The notes under the pieces are model-generated. The model was not told the DNA's origin. It saw only the letters and a list, made by a program, of their open reading frames with translations, and did not search any database. From a virus: a stretch of 44,913 nt of DNA. The first letter of the stretch is position 1. Each line of letters starts with the position of its first letter. Location: IMG/VR virus record IMGVR_UViG_3300023223_000371, positions 1-44,913 of that record; one strand, 5' to 3'. The position numbers were made by a program, and so were the translations under genes. Below are positions 13,815-21,046 of this stretch, one piece after another.

Positions 13815-14657
13815 ATGATTAATTACACCGAAAAACACGAACACAACGCAAAATTCGCAGTAACAAAAAATGCTAACGTAGATGCTGCTGATCAATACTC
13901 TTTACTGATGACTGGTGAAGGTTTCGTATGTTTTAAACCTTTTCTCGATGAAATGAAAGAAAATCGTAAAGGACGTGACGCATATGAGATTTGTGTAGCT
14001 TTCCCCGAGAAGTGTGCAGCTCTTAGAGATATAATGGAAAAAGTTAAAGAGTTTAAAAACTCTGAGTTCCAAAAGAAACGAGGAGCTAACTTGCCTTTTA
14101 AGAAGGGCTCAGACTACATCGACAATAAGATAGAAAAGCTTGAGTTGGAAGGGGCTGACGCGGATGAGATAGCACAGGTTGAACAAAATTACGGAGCAAT
14201 GAGAGGACATATATTTTTCTCAGCAAAAACATATTTCAGCCTTTCACATGAAATGGATAAGAAAACACAACAGCCCATGGATAAACCTCTAGTAAAGCCT
14301 CAGTTGATTGATTGGAACCTCAGACCATGCAACGGCGACGCCGTAAACGGAAAATCTATAGTAAGAGTCCAAGTACATCCATACGCCTATACTAACCCGG
14401 AAAACTTCGGCGTTGCTCTTGGTCTTCGATCCGTTCAGCTTCTCGCCAAAGGGGAGGAATATGGGGGAGGCTCCAACGACTCAGCCGGTGCTTTCGAATC
14501 TACAGGAAACGAAAAGGAAGACGAAGAGGATGCTTCCGCAAGTTTCGCAGGTGATCCGGTAAAGACTGAAGGGAAACCTAAAGAGAAACCTAAAGAGGCC
14601 GAAAAGGCCGGTGAGGTTGAGTTTGATGAGGAAGAGATGTTCTCAGAGACGGACTAA
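13815..14657 (+). CDS. Single-stranded DNA-binding protein, T7 gp2.5-like (DUF2815)
   Basis: This 280-aa protein has the layout of DUF2815/gp2.5-like SSBs: a beta-barrel region with EGFVCFKPFLDEM, a middle strand series GHIFFSAKTYFSLSH, VNGKSIVRVQVHPYAY and FGVALGLRSVQLLAKG. After these comes a long acidic tail from about residue 225 ending VEFDEEEMFSETD. The acidic C-terminus of such proteins contacts polymerase and helicase and is displaced by DNA. It sits just before the family A polymerase gene, as in T7-type modules, and is followed by a hairpin terminator. Confidence 0.85.
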   Translation: MINYTEKHEHNAKFAVTKNANVDAADQYSLLMTGEGFVCFKPFLDEMKENRKGRDAYEICVAFPEKCAALRDIMEKVKEFKNSEFQKKRGANLPFKKGSDYIDNKIEKLELEGADADEIAQVEQNYGAMRGHIFFSAKTYFSLSHEMDKKTQQPMDKPLVKPQLIDWNLRPCNGDAVNGKSIVRVQVHPYAYTNPENFGVALGLRSVQLLAKGEEYGGGSNDSAGAFESTGNEKEDEEDASASFAGDPVKTEGKPKEKPKEAEKAGEVEFDEEEMFSETD

Positions 14658-14663
14658 ATAGAA

Positions 14664-14698
14664 AAACCCCGTAGACATTGCATCTACGGGGGTTTAAG
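14664..14698 (+). terminator. Hairpin terminator after the SSB-like gene
   Basis: AAACCCCGTAGA (14664-14675) pairs with TCTACGGGGGTTT (14683-14695) around a 7-base loop. The tail after the stem has few T residues, so termination may be partial, allowing read-through to the polymerase gene. Confidence 0.75.
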
Positions 14699-14751
14699 TT
14701 CTCACTGAGGTGAATTCGTAACCATTAACCTACTTAAAGAAGTACTTTAAT

Positions 14752-16899
14752 ATGGCACAGAAAACAAAAATGTCAACGAAGATGAGTATAGACATTGAAA
14801 CCCGCTCGGATATAGACTTAACGAAAGTAGGCGTAGCTGTCTACTCACAACATGAATCAACTGTAATTCTCTGCATCTCTTTTAAGCTTAATAACGAAAA
14901 AACTTACGTAATTAAGCCACGTGACAAACGTGAATATTTGACCCACGATGATTTTAATAAAATGATCCCGCTAAATGATCATTTTCTACAGAAACTTCAA
15001 GACCCCGAAGTAGAACTACACGCATTTAATGAATCGTTTGAGCGATTATTGTTCCGTCATTGCGGGTTCAGAACTTGTGGAATCCCTGACGTACACTACA
15101 CTCGCTGGCACTGTACCATGGTTAGAGCACTTTACTTCAATCTTCCCGCATCACTTAAGACCTGTGCTAAAGCTTTAGGACTTGATCAACAGAAAGACAT
15201 GTCTGGTAGTCGTAACATGCTCGACCTGTGCAAACCTAGGCAAAAGAATTGGGTAACGGAAGCAAAGCCCGAAAAGTACTATACGAGAGAACGCCCGGAG
15301 TGGGAGGAGAAGTACCAAAACCTTTATGAGTATTGCCGTCAAGACGTCGAAGTCGAAGCAGCTATCTCTGATTACCTTGCACCATTGCCGATGCACGAAC
15401 AGAACCTATTTAATCTTGACAAACGCATGAACGGAAACGGCGTATACATCGACGTTGAAGCCATTAAAGCAGCTCAAAAAGTGGAAAAGATCTATAAAGT
15501 TGATCTAGTAAAAAAGTTTAAAGAACGTACAGGCCTTAAACCTACGCAGGGGGTAAAAGTCCGCGAATATTTTAATAATAAGTATTCAGCCGGGCTTAAA
15601 GATATGAAAGCCACAACCATAGAAAAGCTGATGCGTAAGCCTCTAAATCCTGAGTTTGAAAAAGATCTTATAATAAGAAACGAAGCGGCTAAGACATCAC
15701 TGAGTAAACTAAAAAAATATATCATGTGTATGACGTCAGATAAGAAGATACACGGAGCTATACAATTTTATGGTGCGTCAGCTACAGGGAGATTTGCAGG
15801 GAGGCTATTCCAACCGCAAAATTTACCGTCGAGGAACATCTATAAAAACATCGATCAGCTTTTTAGGGATTTAAAGACTTTTTCACCAGAGGATTTTATA
15901 GAAATATACAGAGAAGAGGGTGTTATTAAGGTTTTATCCTCCTGTTTACGTGGTTTTATCATACCACCTCCCGGGGAGGATCTTTTTCAGTTTGACTACT
16001 CAGCTATTGAAGGGCGAGTTATAGCATGGCTAGGGGGTGTTGAAAACGACCTAAAAACGTTTAGAGCCGGATTGTGCGTTTACCGCGAGTTCGCAAAAGT
16101 AGTATTTGGTTTATCACATGAGGAAGCACATGCATTAGATAAAGGCAGTATTCAGAGAGCAATATGTAAAGAGGGGGTATTGAAACTCGGTTATTGTGTT
16201 GGACATGAATCATATGGTAATAAATTATATGAGGACACAAAAGAGATGATCGATGTGAGATGCAAATGTAAAAAAGACACCGAGTATGGGCGAATTCATC
16301 ACACTTGCGAAGCTCACAGAGTTGTCACGCTTTATAGGTCGAGTAGGCCAGGAGTTACTGAGTTATGGGATAAAATGGGACGTGCAGCCATAGCCGCAAT
16401 TAGTACACCTGACAAAGTTTTTAAGGCGGGGATATTCAAATTCATTAAGAAAGATATTTTTCTAATAATGAGATTGCCGAATGGTAGAACCCTAAAATAT
16501 CCCGGTGCGGCAGTAGAATATGTTGATAAATGGGGCAATGGTAATATGTCGCCACAGGTTCATTATTTCGGACATAGAAAAGATAAGAAAAGCACCGAAG
16601 AAATTAAAGATCCCGACTTCACTGTTAACTGGCGAAAGAAACGTATGTATGGGGGGAAATTCTTTCAGAATGCAGCTCAAGCTATTGCTCGTGATATCAT
16701 GTGTGAAGCTATGGAACGTTTAGAGGACACTGGGACGTATAAACTGTCTCTTACAGTACACGATGAGATCGTAGGAACGTTTAAAAAAGGTGACGGATCT
16801 GTTGAAGAAATAGAGAAACTTATGATAATTTCACCGGATTGGGCAAAAGATATACCCCTTGCAGTATCTGGTGGAATCGTAGAACGGTTCTGTAAGTGA
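14752..16899 (+). CDS. polA: Family A DNA polymerase with 3'-5' exonuclease domain
   Basis: This 715-aa protein lacks a 5'-nuclease domain. The N-terminus holds a DnaQ-type exonuclease: SIDIET (Asp14, Glu16), HAFNESFERLL, and YEYCRQDVEVEAA. Polymerase motif A is FDYSAIEGRV (Asp415), motif B is RAICKEGVLKLGY (Arg469, Lys473, Tyr481) and motif C is VHDEIVG (His670, Asp671, Glu672). The residue equivalent to E. coli Phe762 is Leu477, a type known from many environmental phages. A Cys/His cluster (CKCKKD, HHTCEAH) follows motif B and may be a metal-binding insertion in the fingers. It is the replicative polymerase, working with the SSB-like and exonuclease genes upstream. The leader contains CGTAACCATTAACC. 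Confidence 0.95.
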   Translation: MAQKTKMSTKMSIDIETRSDIDLTKVGVAVYSQHESTVILCISFKLNNEKTYVIKPRDKREYLTHDDFNKMIPLNDHFLQKLQDPEVELHAFNESFERLLFRHCGFRTCGIPDVHYTRWHCTMVRALYFNLPASLKTCAKALGLDQQKDMSGSRNMLDLCKPRQKNWVTEAKPEKYYTRERPEWEEKYQNLYEYCRQDVEVEAAISDYLAPLPMHEQNLFNLDKRMNGNGVYIDVEAIKAAQKVEKIYKVDLVKKFKERTGLKPTQGVKVREYFNNKYSAGLKDMKATTIEKLMRKPLNPEFEKDLIIRNEAAKTSLSKLKKYIMCMTSDKKIHGAIQFYGASATGRFAGRLFQPQNLPSRNIYKNIDQLFRDLKTFSPEDFIEIYREEGVIKVLSSCLRGFIIPPPGEDLFQFDYSAIEGRVIAWLGGVENDLKTFRAGLCVYREFAKVVFGLSHEEAHALDKGSIQRAICKEGVLKLGYCVGHESYGNKLYEDTKEMIDVRCKCKKDTEYGRIHHTCEAHRVVTLYRSSRPGVTELWDKMGRAAIAAISTPDKVFKAGIFKFIKKDIFLIMRLPNGRTLKYPGAAVEYVDKWGNGNMSPQVHYFGHRKDKKSTEEIKDPDFTVNWRKKRMYGGKFFQNAAQAIARDIMCEAMERLEDTGTYKLSLTVHDEIVGTFKKGDGSVEEIEKLMIISPDWAKDIPLAVSGGIVERFCK

Positions 16900-17063
16900 C
16901 CGAAACCGGCAACCCCTCGACCCCTAAGCATAAACAGGTTACAGAGAAAAACACCCAAAAACCGGCCACCCACCGGCACCCCTGCACATGCGGTGGACGG
17001 TGTCCTACCGGGGAGTTAATGGGGAAACCCTGTTTTCCGGTAGAGTTAGAAAAAGTTGATTAG
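16896..17063 (+). CDS. Small Cys-containing protein (55 aa, GTG start)
   Basis: The frame begins at GTG overlapping the polymerase stop (GTGA) and encodes a Thr/Pro/Lys-rich N-terminus followed by HPCTCGGRCPTGELMGKPCF. The CxC-x3-C-x9-C spacing suggests a small zinc or metal site. Without this frame the polymerase would be followed by a 190-base gap. The coupled start and the Cys cluster support it; base composition is unusually GC rich in the first two thirds. The -35 box of the next promoter lies over its last codons. Confidence 0.62.
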   Translation: MTETGNPSTPKHKQVTEKNTQKPATHRHPCTCGGRCPTGELMGKPCFPVELEKVD

Positions 17064-17083
17064 CAAGCTTGACATTGTATAAT
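17056..17083 (+). promoter_or_regulatory. Promoter for the 17119-17633 gene pair
   Basis: TTGATT (17056-17061), 16 bases, TATAAT (17078-17083). Transcription would begin near 17090, which rules out the in-frame ATG at 17089 as the gene start and supports 17119. Confidence 0.7.
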
Positions 17084-17118
17084 AGTATATGTCAAAAACA
17101 ATAGGAAAATCCCCAAAA

Positions 17119-17406
17119 ATGAATAAACACACTATAGCTATAATTTTGATTGCGTTGTTCAATATATTTTTCGTAGTGAAAATAACGACTAATGCCACTG
17201 ACAACGGGGAGGCTATCAGATCCGTTTCTCGCGTAGTCGATAAGCTGGAAACAAATATTGACAAAGCTGTGACCAGTCGAGATATTAAAAAGAGTCTTGC
17301 AGACCTTCATATCCAAGTTAAAGAAATGTTAGTACGTCGTGAAGCTGATGCACGTAGAGCTGTCGTTATGTTAATTAAAATCGAAAAACTTTTAGAGCGT
17401 AAATAA
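17119..17406 (+). CDS. Membrane-anchored coiled-coil protein (95 aa)
   Basis: The start MNKHTIAI is preceded by ATAGGAAAA; an in-frame ATG at 17089 is excluded by promoter position. Residues 6-22 (IAIILIALFNIFFVVKI) form one membrane segment, followed by a charged helical region (RVVDKLETNIDKAVTSRD, ending KIEKLLERK) likely to lie outside or in the cytoplasm as a coiled coil. This one-TM layout is seen in inner-membrane spanins and XhlA-like proteins, but the location among early genes fits an exclusion or host-modifying role equally well. Function unknown. Confidence 0.7.
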   Translation: MNKHTIAIILIALFNIFFVVKITTNATDNGEAIRSVSRVVDKLETNIDKAVTSRDIKKSLADLHIQVKEMLVRREADARRAVVMLIKIEKLLERK

Positions 17407-17633
17407 TGTATCAAGACACTAAGAGTCTTATAACCGGTGCAGTGTTCGATGTTTTGTACAAGGACGCAGAGCACGAGCAGGTACAGACCTATTACGACCA
17501 TGAGGTATTGCCGGAAGATTTGAGAAATCATCTATCGTTGTACGGTAAGTATCAACCTCTAAAAATTGAATATAACGTCGTGTGGGTAGGTGAGGGATAC
17601 TGTCACAGTTTTAGATTCTCAAAGAAAGTTTGA
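17406..17633 (+). CDS. Small hypothetical protein (75 aa)
   Basis: The ATG shares a base with the previous stop (TAATG). The protein contains an acidic, tyrosine-rich stretch (LYKDAEHEQVQTYYDHEV) and a beta-rich C-terminus (IEYNVVWVGEGYCHSFRF). No family is recognised. It forms a two-gene unit with the membrane protein upstream. Confidence 0.65.
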   Translation: MYQDTKSLITGAVFDVLYKDAEHEQVQTYYDHEVLPEDLRNHLSLYGKYQPLKIEYNVVWVGEGYCHSFRFSKKV

Positions 17634-17642
17634 TATTTTTTT

Positions 17643-17703
17643 ACCATTACAGTTGGCAGAAACGCAAACATGCACTATTGTAGACTCGTAACCAATTAAC
17701 AAT
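17643..17703 (+). promoter_or_regulatory. Repeated early-type promoter, copy 1
   Basis: TTGGCA (17653-17658), 17 bases, TATTGT (17676-17681), five bases, then CGTAACCAATTAACAA (17688-17703). It is nearly identical over about 60 bases to the promoters at 18313 and 20118, including the upstream ACCATTACAG shared with copy 2. Confidence 0.82.
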
Positions 17704-17717
17704 GAGAGAAAAACAAA

Positions 17718-18002
17718 ATGACAACCTTCGAACTCACCAACAAACAGGCATTCATTCTTGATACCCTTAACAACATGCATTTCAAAGTAGCCGGTAAGGT
17801 TGTTGCTAATATAGATGCTGATGTAAACGAATGCGGCGGAGTTTGGATGATGATTAGAGGTGCGGGGAATGACGAGCTGCTACATAGTGGGTCAAACGAG
17901 TTTGATATTGACCACGCACTCAAGAAACTCCCTTGTAAAGCCAAGGCTAATGCCAAGAATGTGGATCTCGCTAAAAGAATGTTTTTAGCTTTCTATAAAT
18001 AA
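17718..18002 (+). CDS. Small hypothetical protein (94 aa)
   Basis: First gene behind repeated promoter copy 1, with AGAGAAAAACAAA before the ATG. The sequence starts with a helix (TNKQAFILDTLNNMHFKVAG), has a DVNECGGVWMMIRG strand pair and a basic helical end (KAKANAKNVDLAKRMFLAFY). No family is recognised. Control by the shared promoter suggests early expression. Confidence 0.7.
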   Translation: MTTFELTNKQAFILDTLNNMHFKVAGKVVANIDADVNECGGVWMMIRGAGNDELLHSGSNEFDIDHALKKLPCKAKANAKNVDLAKRMFLAFYK

Positions 18003-18016
18003 AATCAGAGGTAAAT

Positions 18017-18280
18017 ATGTTTTACGTAGTAGAAACCCGTCTCGGACCATATCCATCAACTATCACGGCCAGTAACATGCAAAAACAAGAATACTTTAGT
18101 GACCCATATAAAGCTTCTATCCATTTTGAGAAAGTAGTTTCATCAATAGAGGAACATACGGGGGTAATTGGGGTTGAAAGAGAGCCTGTAGCAGAGAAAT
18201 ACCAACTGGCGCGATCCGTAACGAAAGGATTAGGGGACACAATACATATTTTATTAGGAGCAAGGTATTTTGAGGACTAA
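18017..18280 (+). CDS. Small hypothetical protein (87 aa)
   Basis: Follows the previous gene by 14 bases with an AGAGGTAA site. The protein begins MFYVVETRLGPYPSTI and is mixed alpha/beta with no known motif. It ends the short operon before promoter copy 2. Confidence 0.68.
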   Translation: MFYVVETRLGPYPSTITASNMQKQEYFSDPYKASIHFEKVVSSIEEHTGVIGVEREPVAEKYQLARSVTKGLGDTIHILLGARYFED

Positions 18281-18302
18281 AAATAAACTTTAATATTTTT
18301 TT

Positions 18303-18363
18303 ACCATTACAGTTGGCAGAAACGCAAACATGCACTACTGTAGACTTGTAACCAATTAACAAC
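18303..18363 (+). promoter_or_regulatory. Repeated early-type promoter, copy 2
   Basis: TTGGCA (18313-18318), 17 bases, TACTGT (18336-18341), then TGTAACCAATTAACAA after five bases. From TTTTTTACCATTACAG through the leader it matches copy 1 except for a few bases. Confidence 0.82.
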
Positions 18364-18373
18364 GAGAAAGGAA

Positions 18374-18601
18374 ATGACAAAATCAATCATCATGAAATCA
18401 GCAAATCAAAGATCTAATAAAGAAGGTCGCTCTGAAGCCCTCACAGCAAGCCACAAGGCCGCTAAAGGTACTTTCGTAAGTTCTGGTAAGGTTGTCCACA
18501 CTCTTAAGCAGCAGAGCCGCCTCCTGAGTGACTTCACAAGGAAAGATAAAGTTAAGTCTGAGATCGTTATGGATCTTGCAATTGATTTCGCAATGTTTTA
18601 A
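18374..18601 (+). CDS. Small basic protein (75 aa)
   Basis: The gene sits directly behind promoter copy 2 with a strong AAAGGAA site. The product is rich in Lys, Arg and Ser (MKSANQRSNKEGRSEALTAS) with a hydrophobic C-terminal helix (EIVMDLAIDFAMF). No family is recognised. A nucleic-acid-binding or host-protein-binding early protein is possible. Confidence 0.68.
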   Translation: MTKSIIMKSANQRSNKEGRSEALTASHKAAKGTFVSSGKVVHTLKQQSRLLSDFTRKDKVKSEIVMDLAIDFAMF

Positions 18602-18614
18602 GGGAGAATTTAAA

Positions 18615-18887
18615 ATGAAAATATATAAAGTTAAGAAAATTCCAGCAGTAAATAAAAGTGTCGTAGATAAGACTATTTGTGATATTTGTAAAAATGATGT
18701 TTATGATGTTGGGGAGTATAATAGTCAGTATTCTGAGATGTATATGAAGCAAGGTGATGTGTGGCCAGAAGGTGGCCAAATGAAGGGCTACGAAGTAGAT
18801 TTATGTGTATCTTGCTTCGAAAATAGATTAGTACCCTGGCTGAGATCTCAAGGGGCAGAGTTAGATGAAATTGTATACGATTATTGA
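18615..18887 (+). CDS. Zinc-ribbon-like small protein (90 aa)
   Basis: The start MKIYKVKKIPAVNK has GGGAGAATT upstream; the frame is open further left, but that part overlaps the preceding gene. The Cys pairs ICDICKN (near 22-25) and LCVSCFENRL (near 66-69) fit a zinc ribbon, and PWLRSQG resembles the end of small phage zinc proteins of unknown role. It is the second gene behind promoter copy 2. Confidence 0.72.
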   Translation: MKIYKVKKIPAVNKSVVDKTICDICKNDVYDVGEYNSQYSEMYMKQGDVWPEGGQMKGYEVDLCVSCFENRLVPWLRSQGAELDEIVYDY

Positions 18888-18934
18888 GGGCGGTTCGATC
18901 AATACAGAGCTAAATATAAAAAAGGTCAGCAAAA

Positions 18935-19090
18935 ATGTTTAGAGTACGAATAGAAACGGAAGAAGGTTTGATGTATCACCCTGTAGATTTTGAAACGTTC
19001 TTAGGAGCATTGCACAAGTCAGCATGGTTGAACGATATGTACGGTAACAAGAATATGAAACGTAAAGCTACGGCTTTTAAGGAGAATTAG
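18935..19090 (+). CDS. Small hypothetical protein (51 aa)
   Basis: An AAAGGTCAG site lies 5 bases upstream of the ATG. The peptide begins MFRVRIETEEGLMYHPVDFE and ends in a basic segment (NKNMKRKATAFKEN). The next gene follows after two bases with GGAG at the proper distance inside its last codons. No family is recognised. Confidence 0.62.
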   Translation: MFRVRIETEEGLMYHPVDFETFLGALHKSAWLNDMYGNKNMKRKATAFKEN

Positions 19091-19092
19091 AG

Positions 19093-19347
19093 ATGGATAT
19101 CTCATTTAGAACTAATTTGGATTTGCACCCCTGTGAAACATGGAGTGACGCCGAAAGATTTTGTACTACTCATAACTTCATTCCACGCAAAGGCGACTTA
19201 ATAGCATCAGATGAATTGCGAGGTAGAAACTGGCAATTACACTTAAAGGTTGTCAGTGTCACTATCCGAGACGGACGTGCAGAGATCGAACTTCATATAG
19301 CAAATAGCATGACAGTTTCAGAATTTCAAAAATGGTATAAGAACTAA
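19093..19347 (+). CDS. Small hypothetical protein (84 aa)
   Basis: The sequence DLHPCETWSDAERFCTTHNF followed by KGDLIASDELRGRNWQLHLKVVSVTI suggests a small beta-barrel of the kind used for RNA or protein binding, but no family is certain. It is coupled to the following gene by a TAATG overlap. Confidence 0.65.
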   Translation: MDISFRTNLDLHPCETWSDAERFCTTHNFIPRKGDLIASDELRGRNWQLHLKVVSVTIRDGRAEIELHIANSMTVSEFQKWYKN

Positions 19348-19481
19348 TGCTAAAAGAGATTAAACAATTCCTCTGCACACACAGAAAAGGACCGTTGAAA
19401 AGTTCTATATTAGCAGGGAGACACACAGTCTTGTTTCGTGAATGTGTAAAATGTGAAAAGAAATTTATATTAATAAAATGA
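19347..19481 (+). CDS. Very small Cys-containing protein (44 aa)
   Basis: The ATG shares a base with the previous stop. The sequence starts MLKEIKQFLCTHRKGP and ends FRECVKCEKKFILIK; one C-x-H pair and one CxxC pair could bind zinc. The layout matches minimal phage zinc-ribbon proteins. Coupling supports it. Confidence 0.6.
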   Translation: MLKEIKQFLCTHRKGPLKSSILAGRHTVLFRECVKCEKKFILIK

Positions 19482-19489
19482 ACATTTTT

Positions 19490-19532
19490 CCGGAGTCAGG
19501 ATTAAACGCTGTCGAACAGTGCCGGACTCCGG
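19490..19532 (+). terminator. Intergenic hairpin, weak terminator or processing site
   Basis: CCGGAGTC (19490-19497) pairs with GACTCCGG (19525-19532), with a smaller CTGT-CGA-ACAG hairpin inside. No T run follows, so it is more likely an RNA-processing or attenuation element than a full terminator. Confidence 0.55.
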
Positions 19533-19548
19533 GATCTTTGGAGAGAAC

Positions 19549-19710
19549 ATGAATAAAAAAGATGAAGCAATATTAAGATGTTTTGATGAGATCCATACTT
19601 CCTTAGAGTTTGCCGGACTTCCATGTAATGGACTGTGGAATGCTATTATGGAACTTGAGAAAGAAATTAAAAAAGAAGATAAGAAAACCATTAAGGATTT
19701 ACAAATATGA
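19549..19710 (+). CDS. Small helical protein (53 aa)
   Basis: The ATG with GGAGAG four bases upstream gives MNKKDEAILRCFDEIHTSLE; an in-frame GTG 30 bases earlier lies in the hairpin and is less likely. The product is helical and ends in a Lys-rich stretch (KEIKKEDKKTIKDLQI). It is coupled to the next gene (ATGA). Unknown function. Confidence 0.62.
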   Translation: MNKKDEAILRCFDEIHTSLEFAGLPCNGLWNAIMELEKEIKKEDKKTIKDLQI

Positions 19711-20018
19711 AGAAACCTAAGATCACACGAGACGGAACGTATTTTTTCACATCTAAGAAAAATCCGGTTAATATTATGAAAGAAAGTATTCATAAGATAA
19801 TTACAACTGACGGACAGAAAGGAGACGGGTTTCAAGTACTGACAATTGACTGTTCAGTATGTAACACAGAGATAGGTCGTATATGGAACGGTGAGATACG
19901 TCTGAGGTATTTGTATCGTCTGGCAACGCTAGATAAGTGTATGGAGTACATAGACGGTGTGGAGTTATTCAAAGTGTTCTCAACGTTCGTACATGATAGT
20001 CGGTGTATAGATGTCTAG
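19707..20018 (+). CDS. Hypothetical protein with CxxC (103 aa)
   Basis: The protein begins MKKPKITRDGTYFFTSKKNP and contains IDCSVCNTEIG, then a beta-rich region and a final Cys (DSRCIDV). It overlaps the preceding stop (ATGA) and its last bases overlap the start of a 28-residue membrane peptide. No family is recognised. Confidence 0.66.
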   Translation: MKKPKITRDGTYFFTSKKNPVNIMKESIHKIITTDGQKGDGFQVLTIDCSVCNTEIGRIWNGEIRLRYLYRLATLDKCMEYIDGVELFKVFSTFVHDSRCIDV

Positions 20019-20097
20019 GTGGTTTTATATCGTCCTTGGAGTTTTCACATTTACGTTGTGGATCTTCATGGCCTATGATTTTATTAAAAGAATTTAA
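20011..20097 (+). CDS. Single-TM micropeptide (28 aa)
   Basis: The frame starts inside the end of the previous gene and encodes MSRWFYIVLGVFTFTLWIFM plus a short charged tail ending IKRI. Almost the whole peptide is one membrane helix with basic residues at both ends. Such micropeptides are known in phages as membrane modulators. Its small size keeps confidence low. Confidence 0.45.
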   Translation: MSRWFYIVLGVFTFTLWIFMAYDFIKRI

Positions 20098-20112
20098 CAT
20101 TTATTTAGTTTA

Positions 20113-20169
20113 TAAGTTGGCAGAAACGCAAACATGCACTACTGTAGAGACGTAGCCAATTAACAATCG
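20113..20169 (+). promoter_or_regulatory. Repeated early-type promoter, copy 3
   Basis: TTGGCA (20118-20123), 17 bases, TACTGT (20141-20146), then CGTAGCCAATTAACAA after five bases. It is identical to copies 1 and 2 from GTTGGCAGAAACGCAAAC through the spacer. Confidence 0.82.
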
Positions 20170-20186
20170 ACAAAGAGGAACGAGAC

Positions 20187-20378
20187 ATGAAATTTTCAGT
20201 AAAACAACAATTCGGATATAAAAAATATGAGAGTGATTTAGGTTTTGAAATATACGAAACTGACGAGTCTTTTGAGCTAACCTACTATGACACGATGTTA
20301 GGATCTTTCAGTAATGCTGAAAGCGCTATGGAAGCGGCTGAAAATCACTATATGTTTGAAGTTAAGGGGATTAAATAA
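20187..20378 (+). CDS. Small acidic protein (63 aa)
   Basis: This gene has AGAGGAACGAG before its ATG and lies behind promoter copy 3. The protein is beta-rich at the start (VKQQFGYKKYESDLGFEIYE) and acidic overall, with an alanine-rich helix near the end (NAESAMEAAENHYMFEV). This could be a small nucleic-acid mimic, but nothing proves it. Confidence 0.66.
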   Translation: MKFSVKQQFGYKKYESDLGFEIYETDESFELTYYDTMLGSFSNAESAMEAAENHYMFEVKGIK

Positions 20379-20379
20379 A

Positions 20380-20589
20380 ATGTACTGTCAAGCATGTAAA
20401 GAAACTCACGAAAATTGTCTCTGTGAAGGTTATGCCGTTATTTGTAGTTATGACGGGTTCGATTTTGCAACTGGTTTCATGGGAGAGTACGCAAGCGATG
20501 GAAAGTTTGCGGTAAACATCGATGGAGACGTTAAATTCTATTATGGACATACAGTTACGATTCGTCGTGAAGATGGAACAGGACAGTAA
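20380..20589 (+). CDS. Small zinc-site protein (69 aa)
   Basis: The frame start MYCQACKETHENCLCEG lies one base after the previous stop. Four Cys within 13 residues (CxxC and CxC) suggest a zinc knuckle. The rest is a small beta domain (YAVICSYDGFDFATGFM). An earlier in-frame ATG overlaps the upstream gene and is rejected. Confidence 0.66.
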   Translation: MYCQACKETHENCLCEGYAVICSYDGFDFATGFMGEYASDGKFAVNIDGDVKFYYGHTVTIRREDGTGQ

Positions 20590-20735
20590 TGGAACCTCCA
20601 CTTATTACACAATATATGCTGCTATGGATTATTGTCCTACTGAGCGCCATTCTAATTTTGTTAGTTGTTGGGAAAGTTCAACAGGATAATAACAGAAAGG
20701 AAATTATAAAAGAACTAAGGTATTTACGAAAATGA
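20589..20735 (+). CDS. Single-TM membrane protein (48 aa)
   Basis: The ATG overlaps the previous stop (TAATG) and the stop overlaps the next start (ATGA). Residues 9-28 (YMLLWIIVLLSAILILLVVG) are a membrane helix, followed by a charged helical tail (KEIIKELRYLRK). The layout is that of small holin-like or exclusion proteins; the function is not known. Confidence 0.68.
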   Translation: MEPPLITQYMLLWIIVLLSAILILLVVGKVQQDNNRKEIIKELRYLRK

Positions 20736-21046
20736 GCATAGAAGGGAAAGACTTTGTAATCCTGTCAGGAGGACTTGAGATACCTCAATACTATCATGAG
20801 TCTTGTATGGGTACGGTTTCGATATTAATAGGATCTTCGACATTTTCACCTGAGATAAGAGCGGAACTTGAGGATAAATATCACGATCATATACTATTTG
20901 TCAAACCAATCGATAATCCCTTTGATAGTATGCGCATTGAAGAACACATATCTCCACCATTACTGAAAGAACTTATACCAATGAACCGACACGAAAGAAA
21001 AAAACAAGAATCTATAGAACGTAAAAACAGGAAACGGAAAAGATGA
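20732..21046 (+). CDS. Hypothetical protein with basic tail (104 aa)
   Basis: The first 80 residues are mixed alpha/beta (FVILSGGLEIPQYYHES). The C-terminus is strongly basic (RHERKKQESIERKNRKRKR), as in RNA- or DNA-binding tails. Both ends are translationally coupled. No family is recognised. Confidence 0.66.
   Translation: MSIEGKDFVILSGGLEIPQYYHESCMGTVSILIGSSTFSPEIRAELEDKYHDHILFVKPIDNPFDSMRIEEHISPPLLKELIPMNRHERKKQESIERKNRKRKR

Noticed and set aside
16900-17060. G-quadruplex or structured RNA after the polymerase
   Set aside because: C runs are too few and too spread, and the stretch is explained by a coupled 55-codon gene, although a CTACCGG/CCGGTAG stem is present.
17069-17083. TTGACA at 17069 as the -35 of the promoter near 17080
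   Set aside because: It is only three bases from TATAAT, and no -10 lies 16-18 bases downstream; TTGATT at 17056 has the correct spacing.
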